DNA of 64,000 nt from positions 1-64,000 of the forward strand of contig NZ_JBNCAN010000021.1 in NCBI RefSeq assembly GCF_049808615.1. The letters are read 5' to 3'. Both the position numbers and the translations under genes were made by a program. The notes beneath the pieces were generated by a model. It did no database searches and was not told the origin of the DNA. It saw only the letters and a program-made list of their open reading frames with translations. The stretch's first letter is position 1. Each line of letters starts with the position of its first letter. This stretch comes from Modicisalibacter sp049808615 (GTDB taxonomy: Bacteria > Pseudomonadota > Gammaproteobacteria > Pseudomonadales > Halomonadaceae). Of this stretch, positions 1 to 7,281 are shown piece after piece.

Positions 1-63
1 GCGTCACGAGAAAAACGTGTCACTACAAGGAATTCGGCAGAAATTAACTAAGTAGTTGAATTC

Positions 64-276
64 TCAAACCACAGGTGCCGATTTCAGGCCAAAATCGGGC
101 TGGAAGTGTCGAACTCGGGGGGACTCTTCCGCTGGTGGCCAAACGGCAGTCGCCTCGTAAAGCAGGCGGCTATGCGTCGATTCTGCGATGGCGTGCCACG
201 GGCTTATCGCTACGATCACGGCGAGCAACAAGGCTCGGGGCATTCGCGGTTTATGCACTATTCTTGTTGCGCCCAT
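64..276 (-). CDS. Small exported protein of unknown function (70 aa)
   Basis: I do not recognise this protein. It has a plausible Sec signal peptide: a basic N-terminus, a hydrophobic stretch ALLLAVIVAISPW, and an AIA-E cleavage site near residue 31, leaving a mature part of only about 39 residues with no cysteine. The start at 276 is supported by AGGAG about 8 nt upstream; the internal Met at residue 12 has no such site. It begins 21 nt after the C39 peptidase stop, so it probably belongs to the same operon. It could be a real small periplasmic partner or the remnant of a larger gene. The next gene of the operon, if any, lies left of the window; bases 1-63 hold nothing I can identify. Confidence 0.5.
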   Translation of the reverse strand: MGATRIVHKPRMPRALLLAVIVAISPWHAIAESTHSRLLYEATAVWPPAEESPRVRHFQPDFGLKSAPVV

Positions 277-297
277 CGCCCTGACTCCTCACAAGAC

Positions 298-1005
298 TTA
301 CTTGGCCAATTCATTGGCACCGGGAAGCGTCAATAACATCGAACCCACTCCGGCACGACTGATACCCTGCTTGAGCGGGGAGTTCGGCCGAACACGCCAA
401 TCCTTCTCATTGTTGAAATTCTGTCTGGCCAGTTCGACGTCCTCTCGGGCCCCCAACACCACGCCACTCCACATGGTCCGAAAACGTGACTTTGGTAAGA
501 CCACAGTGCCGGCCGCCGGATCGCCCACCAGTACCTCGTCGTCATCGGTACCTTTGATGACCACGAAGTGTTTGTAACCATTCGTATTGATCAAGGTGAT
601 GGCCGGCATGCCGATCTTGACGAAGTCGTCCAGTGCCAGCTTGAAGCCATCCGCATCCAGGCCTCGATAGTCCAGGTAACGTTTCATGTCCAACATCGAA
701 AAGCCCTGGGCCTGGATCTTGTTCCTGTTGCCCTCGCGAATCATGGTCTTGAATACCTCGGCTTCACCAGTCTCGCGCCCATAGTGATAGGTCAGGAGCG
801 TTGCGACTGCCGCCGAACCGCAACTGAAGTCATACTGCTGTCGAATGACATTGTCCCAGCGCATCTCACGCAGGCTCTTGGCCTCGACATTGAAGCTTCC
901 GAATGATCCGGCGATCGTGACCGCGCCAGCCTGGACACCGGCAGTTCCTGTCGCCCAGGCAAACACCACAAGCACAGCCGTAAATATGATGGATCGTTGT
1001 CGCAT
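298..1005 (-). CDS. Sec-exported C39-family cysteine peptidase (FapD-like)
   Basis: A 235-aa protein with a signal peptide (hydrophobic core about residues 6-19, VQA-G site near 26) and a single C39-type papain-like domain. The expected active-site set is visible: Gln at 56/57, Cys62 in DFSCGSAAVATLL, His146 in KHFVVIKG and Asp162 in VGDPAAG. C39 domains normally sit on ABC exporters and cut double-glycine leaders; here there is no transporter part, so the enzyme would act in the periplasm, as in FapD of Pseudomonas functional-amyloid operons. The start at 1005 is chosen because GGAAGAGG lies just upstream; an in-frame ATG at 1050 has no ribosome site. It follows two exported proteins in the same direction that are its likely substrates or partners. 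Family call is firm; the substrate is inferred. Confidence 0.8.
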   Translation of the reverse strand: MRQRSIIFTAVLVVFAWATGTAGVQAGAVTIAGSFGSFNVEAKSLREMRWDNVIRQQYDFSCGSAAVATLLTYHYGRETGEAEVFKTMIREGNRNKIQAQGFSMLDMKRYLDYRGLDADGFKLALDDFVKIGMPAITLINTNGYKHFVVIKGTDDDEVLVGDPAAGTVVLPKSRFRTMWSGVVLGAREDVELARQNFNNEKDWRVRPNSPLKQGISRAGVGSMLLTLPGANELAK

Positions 1006-1061
1006 AAAGGCCTCTTCCAACGCATGAGCCAGACGAGATCGAAGTCGCATCGAACTCGGGA

Positions 1062-1469
1062 TTACTCCGCCAGGTAGATACTGATACCTACCGCACTGGT
1101 AACCGCGTTGTTATGGCCGGTCATGATGTTGAACAGACCCACACCATCGAAACTGTCCAGGGAACGTGACTCGATCGTAATGGGTCCCGAGAACACGCTT
1201 CCTGCATTGACCGAGTTGCCACTGGCGATCGTTTTCAGATCCTGAATACTTTGCACGTTGACGAGATCGATGTTCTCGCGTCCACGAAACTGATCCAACT
1301 CATCGGCGCTGAGACCATTCAGATCACTCAATGTATCGTACCGCAGCACAGGGTCGGCTTCTTCGGAGGCGAAAGCAGCATCAATAGAGACAACGGTTAT
1401 GATCATCGTTGCAAGGAAGAGGGGAACGCCCGTCTTCGAATAGCGTTGTAGTTTAACGGGGGTGACCAT
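1062..1469 (-). CDS. Exported protein with double-glycine-like processing motif
   Basis: A 135-aa protein of no family I can name. It has a signal peptide with core VPLFLATMIITVV and an AFA-S site near residue 34. Just inside the mature part, residues 53-64 read LSADELDQFRGR, which fits the spacing of a C39 leader (LSxxELxxxxG then a small residue), except that the last residue is Arg instead of Gly/Ala/Ser. The C-terminus carries GLFN followed by GISI, resembling GLYN...GVSI at the end of the neighbouring repeat protein. The start at 1469 is supported by GGGAG 9 nt upstream. It lies between the repeat protein and the C39 peptidase. Inference: a subunit or nucleator matured by the peptidase. 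Confidence 0.65.
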   Translation of the reverse strand: MVTPVKLQRYSKTGVPLFLATMIITVVSIDAAFASEEADPVLRYDTLSDLNGLSADELDQFRGRENIDLVNVQSIQDLKTIASGNSVNAGSVFSGPITIESRSLDSFDGVGLFNIMTGHNNAVTSAVGISIYLAE

Positions 1470-1546
1470 GATGGTGTGCTCCCAAGCAAACTCGAAAGGG
1501 CCGGCGAACATCAGGTTCGCCGGCCTCGGCGCAGATGGCCGATCGA

Positions 1547-2521
1547 TTAGTTACCGATACTCACACCGCTGTGGGCTGCGATGTTGGTCGCGGCCTGCTG
1601 CGAGTTGTAGAGACCGCTGGATACGTTGACGTTGGCGACACCGCCGAAGGCACCCATCGATAGGCTGGCGTTGCCGGTGTAGAGCATGCCGCCGTCTCCA
1701 TCGCCACCGTCGCCGCCATAGCCTCCATCGCCGCCGTAAGCTGTGGCGTCACCACCAGCCGCATCGGCATAACCGCCGTCACCGCCTTCGCCATAGGAGT
1801 AGCCGCCATCACCGGATTCGGCATAGCCACCATCACCGCCATAGCCGCCGTCTCCGCCATAGCCGCCATCGCCATCGCCAGCGTCGCCGCCATACCTCCT
1901 GGAGTTGCCTCCTTCGCCATCGCCGCCATCACCGCCATAGCCCCCATAACCGCCATCGCCACCATGGGCATAGGAGTCACCGCCGTCGCCACCCTTGCCA
2001 TCACCACCGTTACCGCCGTAGGAATAGGTGTTCGAATCGGCGTCGGCATAGTCACCGTTGCCACCATCGCCGCCACGGGCACCATTACCGCCATACACTC
2101 GGACACTCGAACCGGAGACCGAGGAATCCAGAGTCTGATAGGCCACCACGTCGACCTTGGTGTTGTAGGAGTCGCTCATGGCCCAGGCGTTACCGCCATC
2201 GCCGGTGCTGCCGCCATCGCCGCCCCGACCGCCATAGCCGCCCCAACCGGTACCGGTACCGCGTCCATCCGCATCGCCGGAGGTGGCTTCGCTGTAGATA
2301 TTGTTGTCGTCGCTGTAGTCATCGGCCCGACCATAGTTGTCGGAGTAGGCATCGCTATACCCTTTGCCATACCCCTTACCGTAGCCATCACCGCCATAGC
2401 CGCCATCGCCGCCTTTGGAATAGCCTCCATTGCCCCCGACAGCGAGAGCATCGGCATTGGCGGTAGATACAGCCAACGCCAATGCCAGCACGGAGCATCC
2501 GCTTATTACGTACCTATTCAT
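1547..2521 (-). CDS. Exported Gly/Asp/Tyr-rich repeat protein
   Basis: A 324-aa protein with a signal peptide (VLALALAVSTANA-D, cleavage near residue 23). Most of the mature chain is low-complexity Gly with Asp, Tyr and Ser, built on units such as GGDGGYGGDGG. It is interrupted by a non-repetitive segment SYNTKVDVVAYQTLDSS and closed by a non-repetitive end containing NVNVSSGLYNSQQAATN and GVSIGN. The start at 2521 has GGAG 9 nt upstream. As first gene of a set with a C39 peptidase it is a candidate structural or fibre-forming protein. It is not a canonical RTX protein: the GGxGxDxxx nonapeptide is not regular. Function is unproven; the reading frame is supported by the signal peptide and the non-repetitive ends. 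Confidence 0.65.
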   Translation of the reverse strand: MNRYVISGCSVLALALAVSTANADALAVGGNGGYSKGGDGGYGGDGYGKGYGKGYSDAYSDNYGRADDYSDDNNIYSEATSGDADGRGTGTGWGGYGGRGGDGGSTGDGGNAWAMSDSYNTKVDVVAYQTLDSSVSGSSVRVYGGNGARGGDGGNGDYADADSNTYSYGGNGGDGKGGDGGDSYAHGGDGGYGGYGGDGGDGEGGNSRRYGGDAGDGDGGYGGDGGYGGDGGYAESGDGGYSYGEGGDGGYADAAGGDATAYGGDGGYGGDGGDGDGGMLYTGNASLSMGAFGGVANVNVSSGLYNSQQAATNIAAHSGVSIGN

Positions 2522-2947
2522 GATGTTTCTCCACAGATTGTCATGCACGACTGTTGTTTCCCGTTGACCCGAGCCGATACTCGAGATGTATCGTGATCCC
2601 TAGGGTTTTGCTCGCGATCATCAAGAGACCAGCATTATCTATGCCAACAAACTGTTACAATTAATAAACTATTGAATAAAAAGAGTATTTAGAACCGAAC
2701 AAAGCCCGGAGCAAGCATCAAGCGGAGAGAAGAACGGAAAAGAGAGAAGAAGTGTGAGGCATCTGTTTCGTAAAACTTACACTTTTTCATGAAAAGATAT
2801 TCGAGGCATATTTTTTATAGAAAAAACAATTAATATGCCGATTTACTGAAGTGAAACGTCCTTGTTACTCCCTTGAGTTACTGTAAAGGAACCGCCGGCA
2901 CTCAATGAAAACCCAGCTGATTTCCGTATGAGTAGGCCAGCGATTCT
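2522..2947. promoter_or_regulatory. AT-rich leader region upstream of the repeat-protein operon
   Basis: This 426-nt stretch has no supportable gene. About 2640-2880 is markedly AT-rich compared with the flanks, with runs such as ATTAATAAACTATTGAATAAA. It lies upstream of the minus-strand secreted-protein set, so it should hold that operon's promoter and perhaps silencer or regulator sites. I could not assign a confident -35/-10 pair or operator. Confidence 0.4.
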
Positions 2948-4525
2948 TTACCCCTTTCGCTCCAGCCGCAGTTGCTCCTGGATCAATTCCACCAGCCTCA
3001 GATTGGCATCCTTTGCCGTGGTGTCCAGGTGGATCAGATGGCGGCGCTCGTCATCATCAAAGGGCTCGAACTCGTCGAGCTGGTGCTCGAGCACCGCTAG
3101 ACCTGCCTCGGAAGGATCGCCACTGCGCCGGGCGCGTTTCTCGATTCGCTGGCGGAGCGTCGCCTCGTCAGCCTCGAAACTGATCAGCAGTACGGGCAGC
3201 CCACGCCCCTCGGCCTGGTGACGCAATAAGTCTCGTTGCTCACGCTTGAGGCAAGTGGCGTCGATGCATACCGGTCGCCCTGCCTCGAGCAGAATCCCGG
3301 TCAAGCGTGCCAATTGTGCATAGGTTTGCGTGGTGGTCTCGCCGGTGTAGATATCCATAGCCTGCTGGGCGCTGTCGGCCTCTGGCTCGAACCCGAACAG
3401 CCGCTTTCGCTCGACATCGGAGCGCAGGCGCACATTGCCCAGCTTACAAACCACTTCGGCGGTGAAACGGCTCTTGCCACTACCTGAAACCCCCACACCG
3501 ATCAGCAGATAAGGGAAATCGAACTCGGCATAGCGAGCCGCCAGTTCGATATGCTGTCGATAGGTGGCCATGACTGCAGATCGATCAGATGAATGCAACT
3601 GCGGCTGGTGATAACGCAGAATGGCGACCTTGGCGCGAACAAGGGCTCGATAGAACTTGTAGAAAGGCAACAATCGCACCAGGGAGTGATCCCCGGAAAG
3701 TTCGAGATAGCGATTGAGGGCATGATGCGCAAGGCCTTCTTCGCCACGAGCCTCGAGGTCCATGAGCAGGAATGCGAGATCGCCGCCCACGTCGTTCCAG
3801 CGCAACTCATCATTGAACTCGATGCCGTCGAACATCGAGGCTCGCCCTTGGTGATCCACGGCATTACCCAGATGCACCTCGCCGTGAGTCTCGCGTACAT
3901 AGCCCTCTCGACGGCGCCGCTTGAACTCGCTATCGAATCTTTCTAACGCCTCTTCGGCCCAGGTCTGCAGAAAGGTCAGTTGCTGGCGATCCTGCTCATC
4001 CTCGAGCCGCGGCGCGATCAACGCGAGCTCATGCTCGATGCTGCGTTGCATGCTCTCCCGAGTGCCCAGTTCGCTTTCTTCCGGCGCGCGCTCGGCCTGT
4101 TCGTGGAACATCACCAGTTGATCGATCAAATCGTCGAGCAATTCCAGGGACAACTCACCGCCTGCCTGGAGCGTACTGAACAGATGCCGATTGCTGAAAT
4201 GGCGCATCTTCACCGCATACTCGAAGGGCGTCGAGGCATCATTGATCCGAGGCGAATCGAGACTACCCGAAATCGGTACCGCCTCAAGATACAGTGACGG
4301 TGCCAGACGCCGATTGAGACGCACTTCCTGCTCGCAGAAATGCCGTCGCTTGTCCAGGGTCGAAAAATCCAGAAAGCTGCCAAACGCCAGCGGCTTCTTG
4401 AGCTTGTAGGCATAGTCGCCAGTCAGCACGATCCAGGAAACATGCGTCTCGAGGATCTCGACGGACGCCACCGGATGGTCATAACAGTCGGCATCTTGCA
4501 GTGCCGTGATCAGGGCCTGGCTCAC
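2948..4525 (-). CDS. Fused aminoglycoside-phosphotransferase-like / P-loop kinase protein
   Basis: A 525-aa two-domain protein. Residues 1 to about 330 form a kinase-like fold related to aminoglycoside phosphotransferases, with HGEVHLGN at 214-221 (catalytic-loop equivalent) and FDGIEFND at 232-239 (metal-binding equivalent). From about residue 340 there is a P-loop NTPase/kinase domain with Walker A GVSGSGKS at 345-352. This fused architecture is common in proteobacteria and usually annotated as bifunctional APH/ATP-binding protein; its substrate is unknown and resistance should not be assumed. It lies 25 nt downstream of hemL in the same direction, so it may be cotranscribed. Confidence 0.8.
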   Translation of the reverse strand: MSQALITALQDADCYDHPVASVEILETHVSWIVLTGDYAYKLKKPLAFGSFLDFSTLDKRRHFCEQEVRLNRRLAPSLYLEAVPISGSLDSPRINDASTPFEYAVKMRHFSNRHLFSTLQAGGELSLELLDDLIDQLVMFHEQAERAPEESELGTRESMQRSIEHELALIAPRLEDEQDRQQLTFLQTWAEEALERFDSEFKRRRREGYVRETHGEVHLGNAVDHQGRASMFDGIEFNDELRWNDVGGDLAFLLMDLEARGEEGLAHHALNRYLELSGDHSLVRLLPFYKFYRALVRAKVAILRYHQPQLHSSDRSAVMATYRQHIELAARYAEFDFPYLLIGVGVSGSGKSRFTAEVVCKLGNVRLRSDVERKRLFGFEPEADSAQQAMDIYTGETTTQTYAQLARLTGILLEAGRPVCIDATCLKREQRDLLRHQAEGRGLPVLLISFEADEATLRQRIEKRARRSGDPSEAGLAVLEHQLDEFEPFDDDERRHLIHLDTTAKDANLRLVELIQEQLRLERKG

Positions 4526-4550
4526 GATTGACTCCCGGCTGTGTTCTAAA

Positions 4551-5840
4551 TCAACGGCGGTTTAGGCCAGCGAAGACCCGCTCGGATGCATCCAGGGTGT
4601 GCTGAATGTCCTCAGGGGTATGCGCGCTGGACATGAAACCGGCCTCGTAGGCCGAGGGCGCCAGATAGACCCCTTCGTCTAGCATGCCTGAAAAGAAGCG
4701 GCGAAAGGCACCGGCATCACAGGCGGTCGTCTGTACGAAATTATCGACACGGGATTGCCCGGTAAAGAAGATTCCGAACATGCCCCCGGCACCCTGGGTC
4801 AGCATTTCCACCCCGGCATTGTGGGCGCGCTCGTTTAATCCATCGCAAAGGGTCGTGACCCGCTGGGTCAGCGCCTCGTGAAATCCAGGCTGGCGAATCT
4901 TGTTCAACAGAGCGACCCCCGCCGCCATGGCGAGCGGATTACCCGCCAGGGTGCCGGCTTGATACACCGGCCCCAGCGGTGAGATGTGTTCCATGATGCT
5001 GCGCTTGCCGCCAAAGGCGCCTACCGGCATGCCGCCGCCGACGATCTTGCCCAGGCAGGTCAGATCGGGGATCACACCATAATGCGCTTGAGCGCCGCCC
5101 AGGGCGACACGAAAGCCGGTCATCACCTCATCGAAGATGAGCACACTCTGATATCTATCGCAGACTGCGCGAAGTGCCTCGAGGAATTCCGGCTGAGCGG
5201 GAATGCAATTCATGTTGCCCGCCACCGGCTCAACGATGATGCAGGCGATCTGATCTCCTATCTCATGGAAACACTCATGCACTGCGTCAGTGTCATTGAA
5301 GGATAGCGTGATCGTATGCTCGGCAAGCGCCGCGGGCACCCCGGGAGAACTTGGCTCACCGTGGGTCAGCGCGCCGGACCCGGCCTTGACCAGTAGCGAA
5401 TCGGAATGCCCGTGGTAGTTGCCCTCGAACTTGACGATCTTGTCCCGACCGGTGGCACCACGCGCCAGCCGGATGGCGGACATGGTCGCCTCGGTACCAG
5501 AGTTGACCATCCGCACCATTTCGATCGAGGGGATGATCTCGCAGATCAGCTCGGCCATGGTGGTTTCGATGGCGGTCGGGGTGCCAAAGGAAAGGCCTGC
5601 ATCCAGACGTTCGCGCACCGCACCCAGGACATCGGGATCGGCATGACCGGTGATCATTGGCCCCCAGGATCCGACATAGTCGACATAGCGCTTACCTTCG
5701 ACATCAAAAAGATAGGCGCCCTGAGCACGCTCGATGAACACCGGTGGCCGTTCCAGGCCTTTGAAGGCACGCACCGGGGAATTGACCCCCCCCGGAATAC
5801 GACGGCAGGCCTGTTCGAAGAGTTGAGCAGAAGTTGTCAT
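4551..5840 (-). CDS. hemL: Glutamate-1-semialdehyde 2,1-aminomutase
   Basis: HemL converts glutamate-1-semialdehyde to 5-aminolevulinate, the last step of the C5 route to tetrapyrroles, in the cytoplasm. The 429 residues match the family's usual length. The PLP-binding lysine is K265 in CLGKIVGGGMPVGAFGG; NSGTEATMSAIRLAR (PLP phosphate region) and FDEVMTGFRV are present. The start at 5840 has GAGAGG 6 nt upstream. hemJ, another heme gene, lies upstream beyond thiD. The leader contains two perfect DnaA boxes, described separately. Confidence 0.96.
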   Translation of the reverse strand: MTTSAQLFEQACRRIPGGVNSPVRAFKGLERPPVFIERAQGAYLFDVEGKRYVDYVGSWGPMITGHADPDVLGAVRERLDAGLSFGTPTAIETTMAELICEIIPSIEMVRMVNSGTEATMSAIRLARGATGRDKIVKFEGNYHGHSDSLLVKAGSGALTHGEPSSPGVPAALAEHTITLSFNDTDAVHECFHEIGDQIACIIVEPVAGNMNCIPAQPEFLEALRAVCDRYQSVLIFDEVMTGFRVALGGAQAHYGVIPDLTCLGKIVGGGMPVGAFGGKRSIMEHISPLGPVYQAGTLAGNPLAMAAGVALLNKIRQPGFHEALTQRVTTLCDGLNERAHNAGVEMLTQGAGGMFGIFFTGQSRVDNFVQTTACDAGAFRRFFSGMLDEGVYLAPSAYEAGFMSSAHTPEDIQHTLDASERVFAGLNRR

Positions 5841-5859
5841 GTAACGCCTCTCGCCAAGT

Positions 5860-5913
5860 TGTGGATAATATTCTGGACAAACTGTATAACCCTTGAGGGT
5901 TACCTGTGGATAA
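5860..5913. promoter_or_regulatory. Two perfect DnaA boxes flanking an inverted repeat, upstream of hemL
   Basis: TGTGGATAA, the complement of the consensus TTATCCACA, occurs at 5860-5868 and again at 5905-5913. Between them is a perfect inverted repeat TAACCCT-TG-AGGGTTA at 5887-5902. The cluster sits 20-73 nt upstream of the hemL start, about 7.5 kb from the probable origin. It may regulate hemL or titrate DnaA; the sites are seen, the role is inferred. Confidence 0.5.
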
Positions 5914-6023
5914 CTTATTGGCCGATGCGCATGCCGGCATCCTAGTGGCGCTGTTTATCAACAGCGATCCCAGATTAGCATTGGTGGCCGGACGACCCCA
6001 CGGCCTTCAGGAAAAGCATCGCC

Positions 6024-6818
6024 TCATATCCATCGACGCGGCAATCGCTGTCCATTGCCCGGCTGCCAGCCATGTCGCAGGCTTTCCCAAGTGAAGCGCT
6101 GGGCCTGTTCACAGGCATTCACCAGTCGTTCGCCAACAGCCAAACGCGCCGCCAGGGCCGCGGACAAGGTGCAGCCGGAGCCATGATAGTGACCCGGCAG
6201 GCGCGGCCAGCGCCACTGACGGCTGGTCTCCGGCGTATGCAAGGTATGCACCACCTCGTCTTCGGGAGTACCCGGCATTGGCTCGTCGGTTGCCGTCACC
6301 AATACGGCTTGACAGCCCAGGGACATCAAGGACACCACCCGTTCGACATCATCAGGTGCTGAATTCGCCGCCAATCTTGCCAATTCCTGGCGATTCGGGG
6401 TCAGGATATCGACCAATGGCAGCAGGCGCCGGCAAAACTCGTCGATCAAGGCATCGGTAGACAGCGTAGCGCCCCCGCCTGCCTTGAATACCGGATCCAC
6501 CACCAGAGGAATACCGGGACAGGCCCGCACGATATCCTCGATGGTCTCCAGGGTCGTGACGTCAGCGATCAAACCGAGCTTGATGGCCTTGACCTCGAAC
6601 TCGTCGAGCAGAGACCAAGCCATGTCGCGAATAGCGTCGGCGGGGCAGGGCATGACCTTGAGCACATTGTGTGTCGTCTGCACGGTGAGGGACGTCGGCA
6701 CCGTCACCGCCCAACCCCCACAGGCGGCGATCGCTTCGCTATCGGCAATCAATCCGGCGCCACCGGTCGGATCGTGGCCCGCCATCACCAGCACCACGGG
6801 TAGCTTGGCAGTGCTCAT
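6024..6818 (-). CDS. thiD: Hydroxymethylpyrimidine/phosphomethylpyrimidine kinase (ThiD-like)
   Basis: A 264-aa ribokinase-fold kinase that phosphorylates HMP and HMP-phosphate in thiamine pyrophosphate synthesis. Visible signatures are the N-terminal GHDPTGGAGLIAD (GSDPSGGAGIQAD in typical ThiD), TPNRQELARL, and the anion-hole/base motif HGSGCTLSAALAA near residue 215. The start ATG overlaps the hemJ stop by one base (TGATG), indicating coupled translation. In Pseudomonas thiE usually lies between thiD and hemL; here that interval is only 183 nt and holds no gene. The slightly divergent N-terminal motif leaves a small chance of a related pyridoxal-type kinase. Confidence 0.85.
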   Translation of the reverse strand: MSTAKLPVVLVMAGHDPTGGAGLIADSEAIAACGGWAVTVPTSLTVQTTHNVLKVMPCPADAIRDMAWSLLDEFEVKAIKLGLIADVTTLETIEDIVRACPGIPLVVDPVFKAGGGATLSTDALIDEFCRRLLPLVDILTPNRQELARLAANSAPDDVERVVSLMSLGCQAVLVTATDEPMPGTPEDEVVHTLHTPETSRQWRWPRLPGHYHGSGCTLSAALAARLAVGERLVNACEQAQRFTWESLRHGWQPGNGQRLPRRWI

Positions 6819-7249
6819 CAGAAGGGTTTCACTATGGCCAGAATGACGATCGCGATCAGTGCCAGCACCGGCGCCTCATTGAAAAAACGGAAGAACTTCT
6901 CACTTTTGCGACAAGTGGCGCTCGCCAGGCGTTTCATATAGGCCAGGCACAGGTGGTGATAGGCCACCAGCAACACCACCAACAGCAATTTGACATACAT
7001 CCAGCCGGCGCTGAGATGCGCGGGTACCAGCCACAATAACCAGGCGCCCAAGACGATGACCGCGATCATCGAGGGCGTCATGATGCCTCGGTACAGCTTA
7101 CGTTCCATGACCTTGAAGTAATCGATAGCCTGGGTATCGCCCTTGTCCCGGGCCATGGCGTGATAGACGAACAGACGTGGCAGATAGAACATGGCAGCGA
7201 ACCAGGTTACTACCGCCATCAGATGAAATGCTTTTACCCATAAGTACAT
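6818..7249 (-). CDS. hemJ: Protoporphyrinogen IX oxidase HemJ
   Basis: A 143-aa integral membrane protein with about four transmembrane helices (for example near 5-25, 55-77, 83-100 and 125-140). The start MYLWVKAFHLMAVVTWFA with a conserved His at about position 9, and YMKRLA further on, match the HemJ family, which oxidises protoporphyrinogen IX to protoporphyrin IX in place of HemG or HemY. Its stop overlaps the thiD start and hemL follows, so the three form a minus-strand cluster with two heme enzymes. Confidence 0.88.
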   Translation of the reverse strand: MYLWVKAFHLMAVVTWFAAMFYLPRLFVYHAMARDKGDTQAIDYFKVMERKLYRGIMTPSMIAVIVLGAWLLWLVPAHLSAGWMYVKLLLVVLLVAYHHLCLAYMKRLASATCRKSEKFFRFFNEAPVLALIAIVILAIVKPF

Positions 7250-7281
7250 GCCGTTCCTCGTATCAAATCATGTCGTCGTGC

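Noticed and set aside
1561..2106. Minus-strand open frame rich in Met, Ala, Val and Thr inside the repeat gene
   Set aside because: It is the alternative-frame reading of the triplet-repeat tract; it has no signal peptide or ribosome site and no plausible domain.
1690..2440. Possible CRISPR-like or tandem DNA repeat
   Set aside because: The repeats have no constant repeat-spacer pattern and keep a triplet reading frame, so they reflect a repetitive protein.
1547..2521. RTX adhesin or toxin
   Set aside because: No regular GGxGxDxxx nonapeptides and an N-terminal Sec signal rather than a C-terminal type I signal.
1964..2596. Plus-strand 210-codon frame rich in Ile, Ala, Val and Thr
   Set aside because: Antisense shadow of the Gly-rich repeat gene; its hydrophobic look comes from the repeat composition.
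2948..4525. Aminoglycoside resistance gene
   Set aside because: The N-terminal domain is only APH-like and is fused to a P-loop kinase; this fused family is a common chromosomal housekeeping type.
5860..5913. Second replication origin in front of hemL
   Set aside because: Only two boxes and no long AT-rich unwinding block; more likely a regulatory or titration site.
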